DNA of 31,000 nucleotides from Chrysomallon squamiferum (Eukaryota; Mollusca; Gastropoda; Neomphalida; Peltospiridae), in NCBI GenBank assembly GCA_012295275.1, contig CM022679.1:7352169-7383168 (forward strand), read 5' to 3'. Below the pieces are notes generated by a model. That model ran no database searches. It saw only the letters and a list, made by a program, of their open reading frames with translations, and was not told the origin of the DNA. Both the position numbers and the translations under genes were made by a program. Of this stretch, positions 11,288 to 21,640 are shown in pieces. How positions within the stretch are numbered: position 1 is the stretch's first letter; each line of letters opens with the position of its first letter.

Positions 11288-13080
11288 AATAAGTTTTCAC
11301 TACTGATTTTACCTCTGAAATGCTTAAAGATATTTTTGTTTTAAAAAATCAACATCTTACCGAATATTTTTCTGTATTGGTAAACGAACGATTTTCAGAA
11401 CACTGCTGGTAATAACCTGCTTTAAACCTGATAAAAACATGACATTCATTTGAAATTAATTTAATTTACATTTGTATTATAGAATTTGTTAGAAATATGC
11501 GACTTTGCATAGTTTTTCACCTCCCCAGAGATACGATCTGAAAGTCTATCAGTGATAAGCCGATAATTTAACCACAGCTTATGTTCTATATTATAATATA
11601 ATAAAAGCAAAATTCCTTATGCAAAATTTGGTAAGAAAAGCGTTTTATATTTAAAATGTATTGCCTTATGAGTGATCCTAGTTGCCTGGTAGCCCTTGAT
11701 ATGAAACGTTTACCATTCCGTGATAAGCTTTTCGAAGAAGCTGAATATAGGTTAAAGAATATGACAGTATTTTAAGCATATTTACATATTTAAAAAAAAA
11801 AAATTCGTTGCCAATTTCATTAAATAAATACTTTAAAATTCTGTTTTCTCTAAAATATTTTGCATTTTTATTTTTCGAAAGAAAAAGAAAATTATTATTA
11901 TTATATAAAGTTTCATAATATAATTTTAAATTATTGTTGCTAAATTTTGTACGACAGCCATGTTTTAGTTAAACAATCTAAAATCAAAACTCTTAAACGC
12001 CATTTTTGATTTTTTTTTTTCCAATTCTGAAGAAACTGCAACGTGTAATAATAACTACGTAAGATTATATAAAGATTTTACGTGACTAAAGCTCACACAT
12101 TCATAATACAGTTACTGATATTCATGATACAAATATCCCAGATCTGAGCTAACGTCGTTGATATCTGTTACAGTTATTTATGGTTTATTTAATACAGTCT
12201 CTACCCCAGACAAATGATATATTATTCTTAATCCCCTGTGTCCTGTCACATGTGTTTGATCGATCCTCTGAGCATGTTCATGAATCTAGAATATATTAAT
12301 CATCTGTGTTACGTCATTTCCTTATCATTTACTTATGCATTTAATAGTTTTCAGTGGCAAATTATAAATTAATGTTTTATTGTGTTATGCTTTTCACAAC
12401 ATCAGGAATAAAATCCGACAGAAGCATTATGTAGTAACATGCACACGCGCACATACACAAAACACACTCACAGATGCTTATAGATAACATACATACGCAC
12501 TAACAATTAGAAAATATACCAAACACTTATGCACATGCAAAAAAACGTACGTCTACACAGAAGTATACAAATCGCAACAGCTAATACAAATACAGCCACA
12601 CAGAAAATCAGTCAGACGACAATCCACATACAATACACAGAACTAGACTCAGCTATAAGTTGAGCTGTAATAGTCGATAGTAGGAAAATCAATGGATTCA
12701 GATTTCTTGTTATTCAGAAAATCATCATGTAACACAGTTCTAACATAACAATAATCTCAAATATCTGTTGCTTCATTAATTACGGAGTTGACTTTAAAAA
12801 TGATTGCTATCGATTGTTTATGTTGTGTGTGTGTTTTTTTGTTGTTGTTTTTTTTGTTTTTATTAGTCTGTTTTCTCAATTTTATTACGAAATTTATTTT
12901 AAAATAATTCAGTCTGTCAGTTATTTTCAAACGTGCGTGCGGGAACCGACGATTCAAAAATATTAGTCTTCCTCAATTCTGAGTGTTCTAAAAACAGTGT
13001 TAGTATGTTAGTGAATTAGTTACAGAGTTAAGTGGTTTTACTGATTTTACACCGAACCAAACTCGGCATGAGCCAGTAGT
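11286..13080. other. Intergenic, no supported gene
   Basis: AT-rich, with an ACAC-rich degenerate tract at about 12440-12620. A short ORF of unusually complex codon content lies at 11656-11775 (from ATG 11656, 39 residues, containing SCLVALDMKRLPFRDKLF). It has no recognised homologue and no clear splice sites. It might be a fossil of an exon or a mobile-element protein. Confidence 0.4.
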
Positions 13081-13091
13081 CGACCGACTAA

Positions 13092-13491
13092 GCATAAAGC
13101 TGATAATATTAATAGTAGTTGTTGTCTAAGCAGCAGTAGTAGCAGTAGGAGGAGGAAAAAGAAAGTAGTGGTAGACGTAGTGATAATATTAATAATAATA
13201 ATAGACGTGGTAACAGTAGTAATAGTGGTGGTTGTAGTAGCAGAATAATAATAGGAGTAGAAGGAGCAGAAGTAGTAATAAGAATGATGATGATGATGAT
13301 GATGATGATGTTGATGATAATGAGAACAATACCAATATTAGAATGACTAAACCTATTGGAAATATTATTATTAATAATAGTGGTAATGGTAATAATAATA
13401 ATATTTTTAAAAAAAAAAAAATGAAAGTAAACATAAAAATGCATACAAACATGCGTAAAAAACAAAAAAACAAACAAACAAACAAACAAAT
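13092..13491 (+). repeat. Trinucleotide-repeat region (GTA/AAT/GAT) and (CAAA)n
   Basis: Imperfect AGT/GTA/AAT repeats, a (GAT)n run at about 13284-13310, an AAT tract to about 13401, a poly-A run and (CAAA)n at about 13463-13490. Minus-strand ORFs up to 172 codons across this region are Ile/Leu/Tyr translations of the repeats and are not genes. Confidence 0.9.
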
Positions 13492-15004
13492 AAATATAAG
13501 AGACATAGTTGGATAGTGTACCGTATAGGGCTTTCCAATAATTATATACAAGTATACAACTAGACGAAATTTGTAAATTCTGGCTAAATATTAGCATTAT
13601 ATTGCAGGAGATATGTCGTGACTTCATGCTTGGTAATCATACGTAAAAATAATGTTCCAGTGAATACACTGCAGCTCTCTGAATAAACATTGAGATAGAT
13701 GTAGGCAAAACATAAGTTTTATCCTCAGACATTATTCTTCATTTTATTAAACTATAAGTAACTCTCGCAGATATTATTATGAATGTTAAAGTGGTGCTAT
13801 ACACTATTGTCATTTTACATATACACTTATCGTTAATCTAACGTAATTTTGTGATGACAGTCCTTGTAGTAATTATATTAAATGTACTGTAAAATACTAA
13901 CAGCAGCTGTTATTTTGATACAATACACAAACTGTTTGCTCAGCTGGTTAACTTTTCCTCACTATTGACACTTGGTTTTTCTCTCTGCTTTTTTTTTTAT
14001 TAGGTTATTATTTGAATTATACAGACAGTTATAATAGCATTATTTTTAGAATTAACAATTCATTTTGAAACATATAAATAACAGTTAATATTTTTCAACA
14101 GCACATTAAAAAGAATGACTTTAAAGTGTGTATTTGATGTAGAAATAAACTACTGTGTACATCTCTGACTGATTGTTTTCTTTAACACAGGTAATCAGTC
14201 TTTATTAGTGGTAAGATATGATGGCAAAATAATGAAGTTGCTCTAGACTAGCGTTTTCCCTTTGATCGTGATGTTAGTTCAAACATGAAAAAATAAATAC
14301 ATTTTTGACGGTTTCAGGTTATGGCAACTTACGTTATATAACCCTTATAATTTCTGATTAATAAACACTAGTATAAGTTACAAAAGTAATAATCATTAAC
14401 TAATACATATATATATATATATATGTATAAGAAATAATGTTATGATATTCTGATGACATTTCAGACTATAAAATTGCAGGTATAGGTCATTTTTTTTGTC
14501 TGCATCCCCATATTTTTCATTTGAAGAACCAAAACTCGCACTACAGTAAATATATGTTTTATTTTTTCTGGCTACAAGAAAATACATACCTCAGCCTTCG
14601 ACAAACCAGTCGTGTTGCGCACAGTCAGAAATATCACGGCGACCTACTGAGCAAAACATTTCAGCTGACAAAATTTCTGTAAGAAAGCCAGCACTCGTAC
14701 ATTGTTTTGTTTTTCTCCTTTATTTTGGATATTGCATCATAACTGCATTTTGACGAGAAGCGCCTGATGTGTAACCCATCGAAACAAAATAATGCTATTA
14801 TTAACGACTTTGTTTATTCGTTAACATTAGATAAAGAGAGAGGCAATAATCCTTGTAATTTAGACATTTATTATTGCACAGTTTTCAAATATATTACATT
14901 AAATAATTACTTACATGCATTTTTAATATAATAGAAATCTAACATAATAATGTTATTTACCTGTTTTACCATGAAAAATACACTGATATATAAATACAGA
15001 TATA
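13492..15004. other. Intergenic, no supported gene
   Basis: AT-rich sequence with a short (AT)n at about 14406-14425. A block at 14594-14677 lies between an acceptor-like cctcag and a donor-like gtaaga. One frame is open across it, but the composition and translation suggest no protein family, so it is left uncalled. Confidence 0.4.
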
Positions 15005-15038
15005 CGAGTGTCCCAACTTACGAGTTTTCCGAGTTACG
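15005..15038 (+). repeat. Left terminal inverted repeat of the Tigger element
   Basis: GAGTGTCCCAACTTACGAG followed by further TACGAG-type repeats. It matches the right terminus imperfectly. The outermost CAGTG has become CGAGTG. Confidence 0.7.
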
Positions 15039-15256
15039 AGCAGTCACGTGGTCGATTTTTTGCTTTGAGTTGCGAGCCAAAATCCCAGTTAAGAGCGAGC
15101 TTCAGATACGCCGCCGCTAGTTGGCGCAACGAACAACACAACATCCACTAGCATCCGGCGTTTCACTCGTTTTCTTCACGTGGTTACTACGCTGTGGAAG
15201 CATCTCTGATGTGTTGTGCTCGCGTTATGTGCAGTATTTTGCCAAATTTTCTGACC

Positions 15257-15455
15257 ATGGATGCAAAGGTCAGTGCTGAGAAGAAGCGGATGATGTCCAT
15301 TGAATTAAAGCATGAAATCATAGAAAAACGTGAGCGAGGTGTGCATGTAGTCGACTTGGCTAGACAGTACGAGCGCAGTACTTCTACGATATGTACCATA
15401 CTGAAATAGAAGGAGTCGATAAAGGCTGTAACTCCAGCCAAAGGCGTTAAAATAA
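15257..15455 (+). pseudogene. N-terminal fragment of Tigger transposase (helix-turn-helix only)
   Basis: ATG in a strong context (accATGG) opens a 50-residue frame, 15257-15409. It encodes the CENP-B-type N-terminal helix-turn-helix (key stretch LKHEIIEKRERGVHVVDLAR, then STSTICTILK). A TAG at 15407-15409 interrupts. The frame then continues with recognisable transposase residues (KESIKAVTPAKGVKII) until about 15455, where the internal deletion begins. The second DNA-binding domain and the DDE nuclease domain are absent. The 50-residue product could still bind DNA in principle, but expression is unproven. Confidence 0.85.
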
Positions 15456-15661
15456 TTTGTCTGATCTCAAAGATAAATACACTGTACAAAACCAATTTAG
15501 TTATTTACATTCTCTTTTATTTTGTTTTTTTATACAATATTTGTCATATATAAATTCAGTTTTCTTATTTAAAAACACGTTACAAAAAAAATGGGGTGGT
15601 TTTGGGAGGCTGGAACATATTAATGTTATTTCAGTTAATTGATTTGATATACAAGCAAATT

Positions 15662-15715
15662 GAGTTACGAACTCGGTCACAGAACGAATTAAACTCGTAT
15701 GTCAAGGTACCACTG
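15662..15715 (-). repeat. Right terminal inverted repeat of the Tigger element
   Basis: The inward reading begins CAGTGGTACCTTGACATACG and continues with the GTTCGTAACTC motif of Tigger termini. It is closer to the family consensus than the left end. Confidence 0.85.
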
Positions 15716-15815
15716 TACTGTTTTACAAGCAATGATATACTAGTACTTAAATGTAGTTACACTGTTTTACAGTACTGTTGCACTTAAATAGTTATACTGT
15801 TTTACCATCAACATT
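15716..15815 (+). repeat. Short diverged tandem repeat, about 2.5 copies
   Basis: Units beginning ACTGTTTTAC recur at about 15718, 15762 and 15808, with ACTTAAAT-GTTA in between. The start of the unit resembles that of the 34-bp minisatellite near 10 kb. That may be coincidence in AT-rich DNA. Confidence 0.5.
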
Positions 15816-15922
15816 ACGTTCGTAGATATTGATAAATGGAGTCTAATTTATTTCACTGTCAACAATATAAACGTACATAAATACCGTTACATTTTTTATT
15901 CTTACCGAGTTCGTAGATACAA

Positions 15923-16310
15923 ATACATACATACATACATATTTATTTAATTAATACAATAATTTGCTACAAAAACACAATAAAATAGTTCTTCGTAAAA
16001 TAAGTTTAAACGTAAACATCCATAAACCTATCAACAATTAAATTAATAATGTTATTAAATGTCAAAAGCCTCTTGTTTAATGATAACAGAGAAGGCAACC
16101 CTTGGCATTCAGCTGTAACAGATGGAATGTTTTCTATACACAGAAATAACATGCACCACATCGTTTGATTCACCAGTGGTGGCTGGACCAGAAACAATAA
16201 AACGTAGTGACTAGAACCAATCCTGACATCAGCCACGTCTCGAGGCTTCGCTCAGATGGTTTTACAGCTCGCGCCTGAACAAGTCAGGTCTGATGTCACA
16301 CTTAAACGGT
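15923..16310 (-). other. Possible retroelement-like block
   Basis: A block of higher complexity than its surroundings. It ends on the minus strand in A/T-rich sequence and an (ATGT)n tail at about 15923-15941. A 76-codon minus-strand frame (16006-16236) is open but resembles no protein I can name. The layout of body, AT-rich end and simple tail is typical of the 3' end of a non-LTR element, but no reverse transcriptase motif is visible. Confidence 0.25.
16224..16298. repeat. Inverted repeat with 57-bp loop
   Basis: TGACATCAG (16224-16232) pairs exactly with CTGATGTCA (16290-16298). The loop contains a shorter perfect stem, CCTGA/TCAGG, near 16274-16288. Confidence 0.6.
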
Positions 16311-16715
16311 TTTCTGATGAAAGTATACACGTATCCTCACCCACGTCCAAACACAGTCATTTCTCGCGTGTGTCGTTAAACAGATATTCTCTTGTTGATA
16401 GTAATATATTATTCATCCCCCGCATATTGTTTTTAAAGAGTCCGATATTAAATCTTGTCTGAGCTTTTGAATAATTTCTGTAACGGTTTATATGTGACAA
16501 GCACTTATCTCTGGTACGGTTACTCGTGAACATGAGTTAAAATGAAGACGGATGAAAGTGCATTCATTTTTGTACAAATTTTGTTCGTGACTCAGAATAG
16601 CAATTATTATTTTTACGAAATGGGCTACTTTCTTTCTTATATACGCACTAGTTTAACAACTTGTTTGATCTAGAACTAGCAGCTATTTGTTCCAGACGAG
16701 AACAGCTAATTTTCT

Positions 16716-16760
16716 AGAGGACAATTCTCAAACTGTGGCCCTCGGCCTCTGTGGGTTCAA
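16716..16760 (+). mobile_element. Possible hAT transposon end remnant
   Basis: TTCTCAAACTGTGGCC followed by CTCGGCC resembles the terminal sequence of many hAT elements, where CAGNGGTTCTCAAACTGTGG is typical. The outermost bases are changed and no opposite end or 8-bp duplication was found. Confidence 0.25.
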
Positions 16761-17569
16761 GAAATTAACATCTATTAGTTTGTTCTAGATGTTCAGATTA
16801 ACTTTGCTCTGATTAATTTAAAAAACCATTTTCAGGAACTGTTTCTGCAGTCTTCTGAGTCACGTTAAGACTGGTGTTTTGTAGTCAGCTTGTCTCGTTC
16901 TCGCGTCTACAGGTCTCTGGGCTGAAGTGTAAGCAGTTTACAATCGTTGTAAACAATAAATTATTGTATTTGATACACAGAAAGGCTATTACCAAAGGGG
17001 CTTTTAATGACATGAATATAGTGTATGTTTTTTGTTTTATTTATGTGTTTCGTGCGCCAGATGTACACAAGAACTAATACACCACTCAGGTATGGCCAAA
17101 TTTATATGGATATACATGAACAACACTGCTTTATTGTCAAAAAGTTATTAATTTCAATGTGTGCATGGGAAATGTAAATACGTATTTATGACTTTTCACT
17201 CGAAAACGTGTTTCACGTATATTATATATCTGGAGTCATGATTTTCCAATACATAAACAGTCAAGATGTAATTAATCGTATCAAATATTATTTATTTCAG
17301 ATGATGTGCACAGGATGTAGGTAAATATAAACAAATATGTTATTTTTATTTTTGCAGGATAAAACTGTTACTGTAGTGCTATAAATGCCAGTGCTTGATT
17401 TACAACCTTCTGGGAAAGAGAATCGAGTTGTTGATTCGGATGTCATTCCGGGGAACAAAACTGCAAGCGACAGTTCTTAAACGTGTACACACGTAGTTAC
17501 AGGAACTGAAGTTTCCTCAGTTTTCTTCAGATAATTCTGTGATAGCATGGATTTCAATAATGCTGTTGG
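16761..17569. other. Sequence upstream of the first calcyphosin-like exon
   Basis: No coding exon supported. A good acceptor (tttttgcag, ending 17357) precedes a block containing a 31-codon ORF at 17385-17480 (starts MPVLDLQPSGKENRVVDSD). This could be a 5' UTR exon with an upstream ORF for the calcyphosin-like gene. Nothing beyond position and composition supports that. Confidence 0.25.
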
Positions 17570-17652
17570 TGTTTAGGTGTATTATAATATAACATTTTAG
17601 TGTTTAGGTGTATTATAATATAACATTTTAGTGTTTAGGTGTATTATAATAT
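17570..17652 (+). repeat. Perfect 31-bp tandem repeat, 2.7 copies
   Basis: The 31-bp unit begins TGTTTAGGTGTATTATAATA. Copies at 17570-17600 and 17601-17631 are identical, followed by 21 identical bases to 17652. Lack of divergence indicates recent duplication. It lies 330 bp upstream of the calcyphosin-like start codon. Confidence 0.95.
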
Positions 17653-17981
17653 TTGTTCGATAAATTCAAGAAATGGCATCATTCTGTAACTCATCTTTTT
17701 ATCGTAATTTTAATTAATAAATTTGGGCATTAATTTTTAAAACAACTAGAAAATTTGTATTTGTTATTTCACAGTTAGCATTTTACAGATCAATACTCAT
17801 ATTTACGGGCTAAAAAAAATCAATGAGAATTTAATAAGTTATCTTTGATTTTCAAATTAAATCATTAACTGGAATACCATTTCATATTAAGAAAACGACC
17901 ACAGCACTTGTTCAGCATAAAATAGTTTGAAAGATATTACTAACATCAAAAGCAAGTTAAAGATCAAGACAGTCAAACACA

Positions 17982-18360
17982 ATGAACGCAAGCGACAATG
18001 ATTCGGTTGTAGGGAAGCAGCTTATAGAAGTTTTGCGAAAAGAATGCCTTGCCAGAGGATGCGGAGGAATTCGCGGACTTGGTCTAATGTTTCGACATCT
18101 CGACATCGACTTCTCACAGAGAATTGTCCTTCGCGAACTCGAAGAAGGACTTCGGTCATTTGGAATCAGGATGTCTGAAAATTACCTCAGGTCTTTGTTT
18201 CGAGCTCTGGATAAAGACAAAAGCGGAGGAATTGACTTCTGTGAGTTTATGCAGGAGCTGAGACCACCCATGTCGCCATGTCGAATAAATGTCATAAACG
18301 AAGCGTTTGATTCGCTAGATCTGAACAAAGATGGAATATTAAACATGGACGACATCAAAG
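17982..18360 (+). CDS. Calcyphosin-like EF-hand protein, first coding exon (copy 1)
   Basis: A cytosolic calcium-binding protein of the calcyphosin (CAPS/CAPSL) family. The exon encodes 126 residues from ATG 17982 (A at -3) to a phase-1 donor (AAA G, then gtaggt at 18361). The family signature CLARGCGGIRGLG lies at residues 23-35 and LRPPMS at 93-98. EF-hand loops: residues 41-52 (DIDFSQRIVLRE, lacking the usual Gly at position 6), 77-88 (DKDKSGGIDFCE, canonical) and 113-124 (DLNKDGILNMDD, Asp instead of Glu at position 12). The fourth EF-hand and the family C-terminus must come from later exons, and I could not find these before the second copy at 29746. The open frame runs 50 bases into the intron (to 18410) without meaning. 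A broken copy of the exon's 3' end lies just downstream. Calcyphosin or calcyphosin-like cannot be separated on this fragment. Confidence 0.9.
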
Positions 18361-18430
18361 GTAGGTTTATGGTGCTTGTTCTCTTTCAGTTTCATCTTTT
18401 AATATGCTAGATAAGACAATATTAATTTTA

Positions 18431-18530
18431 GCTATGATCACCTGTCACGTTATGTCGAATAAATATCACAATCATGGTTTTTTGATTCGCGCGATTTGAA
18501 TAAGGATGGGGTATTACAGGTGGCTTTATG
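18431..18530 (+). pseudogene. Degenerate partial copy of the calcyphosin-like exon end
   Basis: This stretch repeats 18258-18375 with substitutions. ATGTCGAATAAAT is exact. TTTGATTCG, the region coding LNKDG (TTGAATAAGGATGGGG) and TTTATG from the intron start also recur. One added T before GATTCG shifts the frame. About 14 bp before the splice site are missing, and the donor gtaggt has become gtggct. It is a local duplication across an exon-intron border, or a remnant of a third paralogue, and cannot function as an exon. Confidence 0.75.
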
Positions 18531-18920
18531 TAATTTTAATGGTATATTAATTAATATTTACTGTAATATATATCGACAATATTAATACCAACTGTTATTA
18601 GTTACCAGTTTGTTATTAGTGATATTTAATTAGAAGTATTTCAAAATATGGATTAAAAATATGTTGTTTGTAAGCAAATATCCATGTACTTTCTGAGAAC
18701 GAATAATTAAAACGACAATATAAGCATTACCTCTAAACCCATCGGTTCATTCAAACTGAATATTCATACTGTATTTTCTACACCACAAACCAACCATCAT
18801 CATTATCATCATTATCATCATCATTTTCATCGCCATCTTCACCCTTACGTACATATTTTTCAACTTTTATCCCAAAAATTCATATTTCTATACTTTAGTA
18901 CAAGAAATTCCTTAAGCACT
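18531..18920. other. Intron or intergenic, no gene seen
   Basis: AT-rich sequence with an imperfect (CAT)n tract at about 18795-18835. No exon candidates. Confidence 0.5.
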
Positions 18921-18924
18921 GCAT

Positions 18925-19068
18925 GTGGCTCGGCTGCATACTGGGCATCGTAATACAATAAAACCATATCATGTTCTGATCATCTGCAAAACTGCTAAAT
19001 TTACCAGTCTGCATGACAGAAATTAAGTGTACAGACACATCTGCTTAAAAATCAAAAGATCACCTGCT
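18925..19068 (+). pseudogene. Possible fossil of a C2H2 zinc-finger array
   Basis: ATACTGGG, then AAACCATATCAT (18961-18972), then CTGATCATCTGCAAAAC recall the linker and first half of a C2H2 finger (HTGEKPYHC-ICGK). About 90 bp later, GTGTACAGACACA and AAAAGATCACCTG recall the next linker, near the 84-bp finger period. Stops and indels are present and no functional finger remains. The likeness is by eye only. Confidence 0.25.
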
Positions 19069-20340
19069 CATTAATGGCTATCATAACACTCATATTATTA
19101 TTACAATTTTCCGATAAAAAGAACAATAGCACGAAGTGTTTTATTTAACACACAACACTTTTCAGTGTCATATGTAACTGTGATTACTACATTGATAGAT
19201 GAAACCGCTGCCGTCACGCAATCTTCTACTCTTTTTCGATCTGAGGCAAGTGATGTTTTAATGCACACCTTCGGAAAAAGACAGGAAAATACTTAATAAA
19301 GCGGGTATGTTGGGCAGAGGCGGGATGATAAATTACTCAGTGAACTGAAGAAATGGTTAAAACTTTATATCAGATTTAGCAATGCGGCATGTAATCATGA
19401 TATACACTAAAACGTTTTAAAACGTTAGGCGACTTCTATTTCTGCTTTATCTTCAGGTAACTAATACAGTAAGAAAACGTCTCCCCGAAAGGGACCTGAC
19501 CTGTTATAGTCAAACTCTTACTCACATAATCTGTTCATCTGTGAGTAATATGAGATGTTACGGAACTTGCATGAGGCGTAATTTCTCCTACTCATTCTTT
19601 GGAATGTTTCCCCTTTTTGGTTTGTGAAAGCCACTGTTAAATTTTTACTGACTGTGCTGATGTGATTATCAAAAATTTCGACATATTCACTGACAGCAGG
19701 CGCGCACAAGTTGGCGGAAACATGTTTCCTTGTTTTGTTTTAGCATTGTCAAATATATTATGAAAAGAAAGAAAGAAAAAAAAAAAAAAAAACAAAAACA
19801 ACATTCCTCCCTATAAAAACAACAACAGTAACAACAACATTATCATCACCATCAATACAAATAGAAAAGAAATGTTATAATCAGTAACACTGAAACACAT
19901 ATGTTAACGATGATTAAATAAACAATAAATAATTAATAATATATTTATCTAAGTAATGACAAGGGAGTAAAGATGACTCAGACAACATTGATACACATAT
20001 TTAATACAGTTTTAAAATGTGTTTGACCTTCTCATCTGTCTGCTTCATCATTTGGTGCATACGAAGATTCACTTAGATCATCAGTTAAAGATAACTTTAA
20101 AAGCAGAACATTTTCTGTTGTTTGTATTTTTTTGTATCAGTAGCAAAGGTAAATATACACTGGGTTAATGCCATTGTCTTTCCTGGTTGTGGATACTCGG
20201 TCTGAATAGTACAATTGTAATGATAGCATTGGCTATGAATCTACATTTTGTAAAGATGGGTTGGAATTTTCTCACTGGGCAACTTAAAAGGAACTTTTTT
20301 TATTATGGAGTCATTGAATTACTGTTGAATAAAATTAGAA
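19069..20340. other. Intron or intergenic, no gene seen
   Basis: Mixed-complexity DNA with a poly-A/CAA tract at about 19770-19860. Short ORFs (for example 19518-19709 minus and 20187-20340 plus) match no family I recognise. Confidence 0.45.
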
Positions 20341-20344
20341 ACGA

Positions 20345-20349
<5 letters not shown>

Positions 20350-20381
<32 letters not shown>

Positions 20382-20382
20382 T
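20350..20382 (+). repeat. (TTA)n microsatellite
   Basis: About 33 bp of TTA repeats. Confidence 0.95.
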
Positions 20383-20682
20383 ATTTTTTTAAATTTAATT
20401 TACATCATTTATTTATAACATATTATTATTAAAAAAAAATACTGAAACAAAAAATAAATAAAAAGCTGTAATTATTTTAATTATTAATATGATAATTGAA
20501 TTTAAAAATATCTTACAAATTATCACTATTATTTTTACCAATCTTTAGAACGATAAAGTAGTTTCGTCAAAATATGGTGTGACTGTCGCGGTGTATGTCA
20601 GTCTGTCGATTCAAATTATTTACGATGATTTTAAGTTATAATAGTTTTCTGGATCCATAAAAATTAAAATCAAATTCAATAT

Positions 20683-20687
<5 letters not shown>

Positions 20688-20768
<81 letters not shown>
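20688..20768 (+). repeat. (GA)n microsatellite
   Basis: A pure GA run of about 80 bp. Confidence 0.95.
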
Positions 20769-20771
<3 letters not shown>

Positions 20772-21239
20772 GGAAATAAATATATAAATAAATAATAACA
20801 TAAAAATAAAACCAAATCGACTAAATGTTAAACAAATGTACAAAATCGAAAATATTTTTCATATCATAATTATCTCCCTTTTAGTTATATCGCAACAACA
20901 ATCAAAGCGTTTTATGACTAGTAATAAACAGAGAAATTCATGTCAGTTGTATTTGTTGAATTTTTTTTTTATTTATTCTTGATACTTTGAGTGCTTTTTG
21001 AAGTATGGAAAATGTAGTGTTTGACAAGAAATTGTTAATTTTATATGCATTATAGGAGATATTGGAAATTAATATAAAACTGCTTGATGATATCCTATCG
21101 TATATATTTCTATCGATGGTTTTATAGCGAAGGCCTTGAGTTTCGTGATGAAATATGAGATAGTAAACACAGAACAGAGACAGTGTACTCTGTTCTTATC
21201 GATTAGCAGTCCCTTTGCTTGTCTTTACGTCCCCTGGCT

Positions 21240-21640
21240 GTATCAGAATCCGTCTGATCTATAAGTCGTCTGGCAAGATGCAGAATTCAACAGATTTCCA
21301 ACATCACCGAGTTTAATCAATATCATATTAATCTGTAGGTCTTCTACATGAATCCAGCACATAATTGATTTATAATTTCTTGTTCCGTCCCAGGGTCTGA
21401 TCTGTAACGTAAGGCTTCTGGTAGGACTCAGTGTGTACAGCTAAATGAAATATAAATTTCGTGTCCGTAAATAGAAAAGAAAATTATCCCATATGTTTTA
21501 GTTAACTGTATGTTTCTAAACTGAAGCAAGTACCAGCATCTAACTATTTTTTGTTTTCAGTTCGAGGTTGTACACTGTACATCTGTACCGGTTTATAAAT
21601 CTCAGCTATAAATCTTTTGGTGATATTCTGTTGTTAACGG
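21240..21640 (+). repeat. Old tandem repeat, about four diverged units of 70-190 bp spacing
   Basis: A shared core recurs. At 21257 it reads TCTGATCTATAAGTCGTCTG. About 21330 has ATTAATCTGTAGGTCTTCTA, about 21398 has TCTGATCTGTAACGTAAGGC and about 21604 has AGCTATAAATCTTTTGGTGA. CGTCCC precedes the first and third by a few tens of bases or less. The function is unknown. Confidence 0.45.

Larger units (their letters stand above)
15005..15715 (+). mobile_element. Internally deleted Tigger/pogo-type DNA transposon
   Basis: The right end, read inward, begins CAGTGGTACCTTGACATACG. The left end begins GAGTGTCCCAACTTACGAG, an imperfect inverted copy. TA dinucleotides flank both ends (15003-15004 and 15716-15717), as expected for the Tc1/mariner-pogo superfamily. 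The 5' part carries the start of a Tigger transposase. The 3' part keeps the typical Tigger 3' segment (TGGGGTGGTTTTGGGAGGCT at 15591-15610). Autonomous Tigger elements are around 2.4 kb, so roughly 1.7 kb, including the whole DDE catalytic domain, is gone. This 711-bp copy cannot move without transposase supplied in trans. Confidence 0.88.

Noticed and set aside
13109-13627. Long minus-strand ORFs rich in Ile, Leu and Tyr
   Set aside because: Translations of trinucleotide repeats. No start context, domain or splice pattern.
16240-16300. tRNA gene (A-box-like GCTCAGATGG and a CCTGA/TCAGG stem)
   Set aside because: The loop of the supposed anticodon stem has five instead of seven bases, and no B-box lies at the needed distance.
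20549-20641. Possible last exon of calcyphosin-like copy 1 (open frame after an acceptor-like site, with VSLSI and a KL ending)
   Set aside because: The likeness to the family C-terminus is slight, the key EF-hand residues are missing, and direct splicing from the phase-1 donor at 18361 would hit a stop at once.
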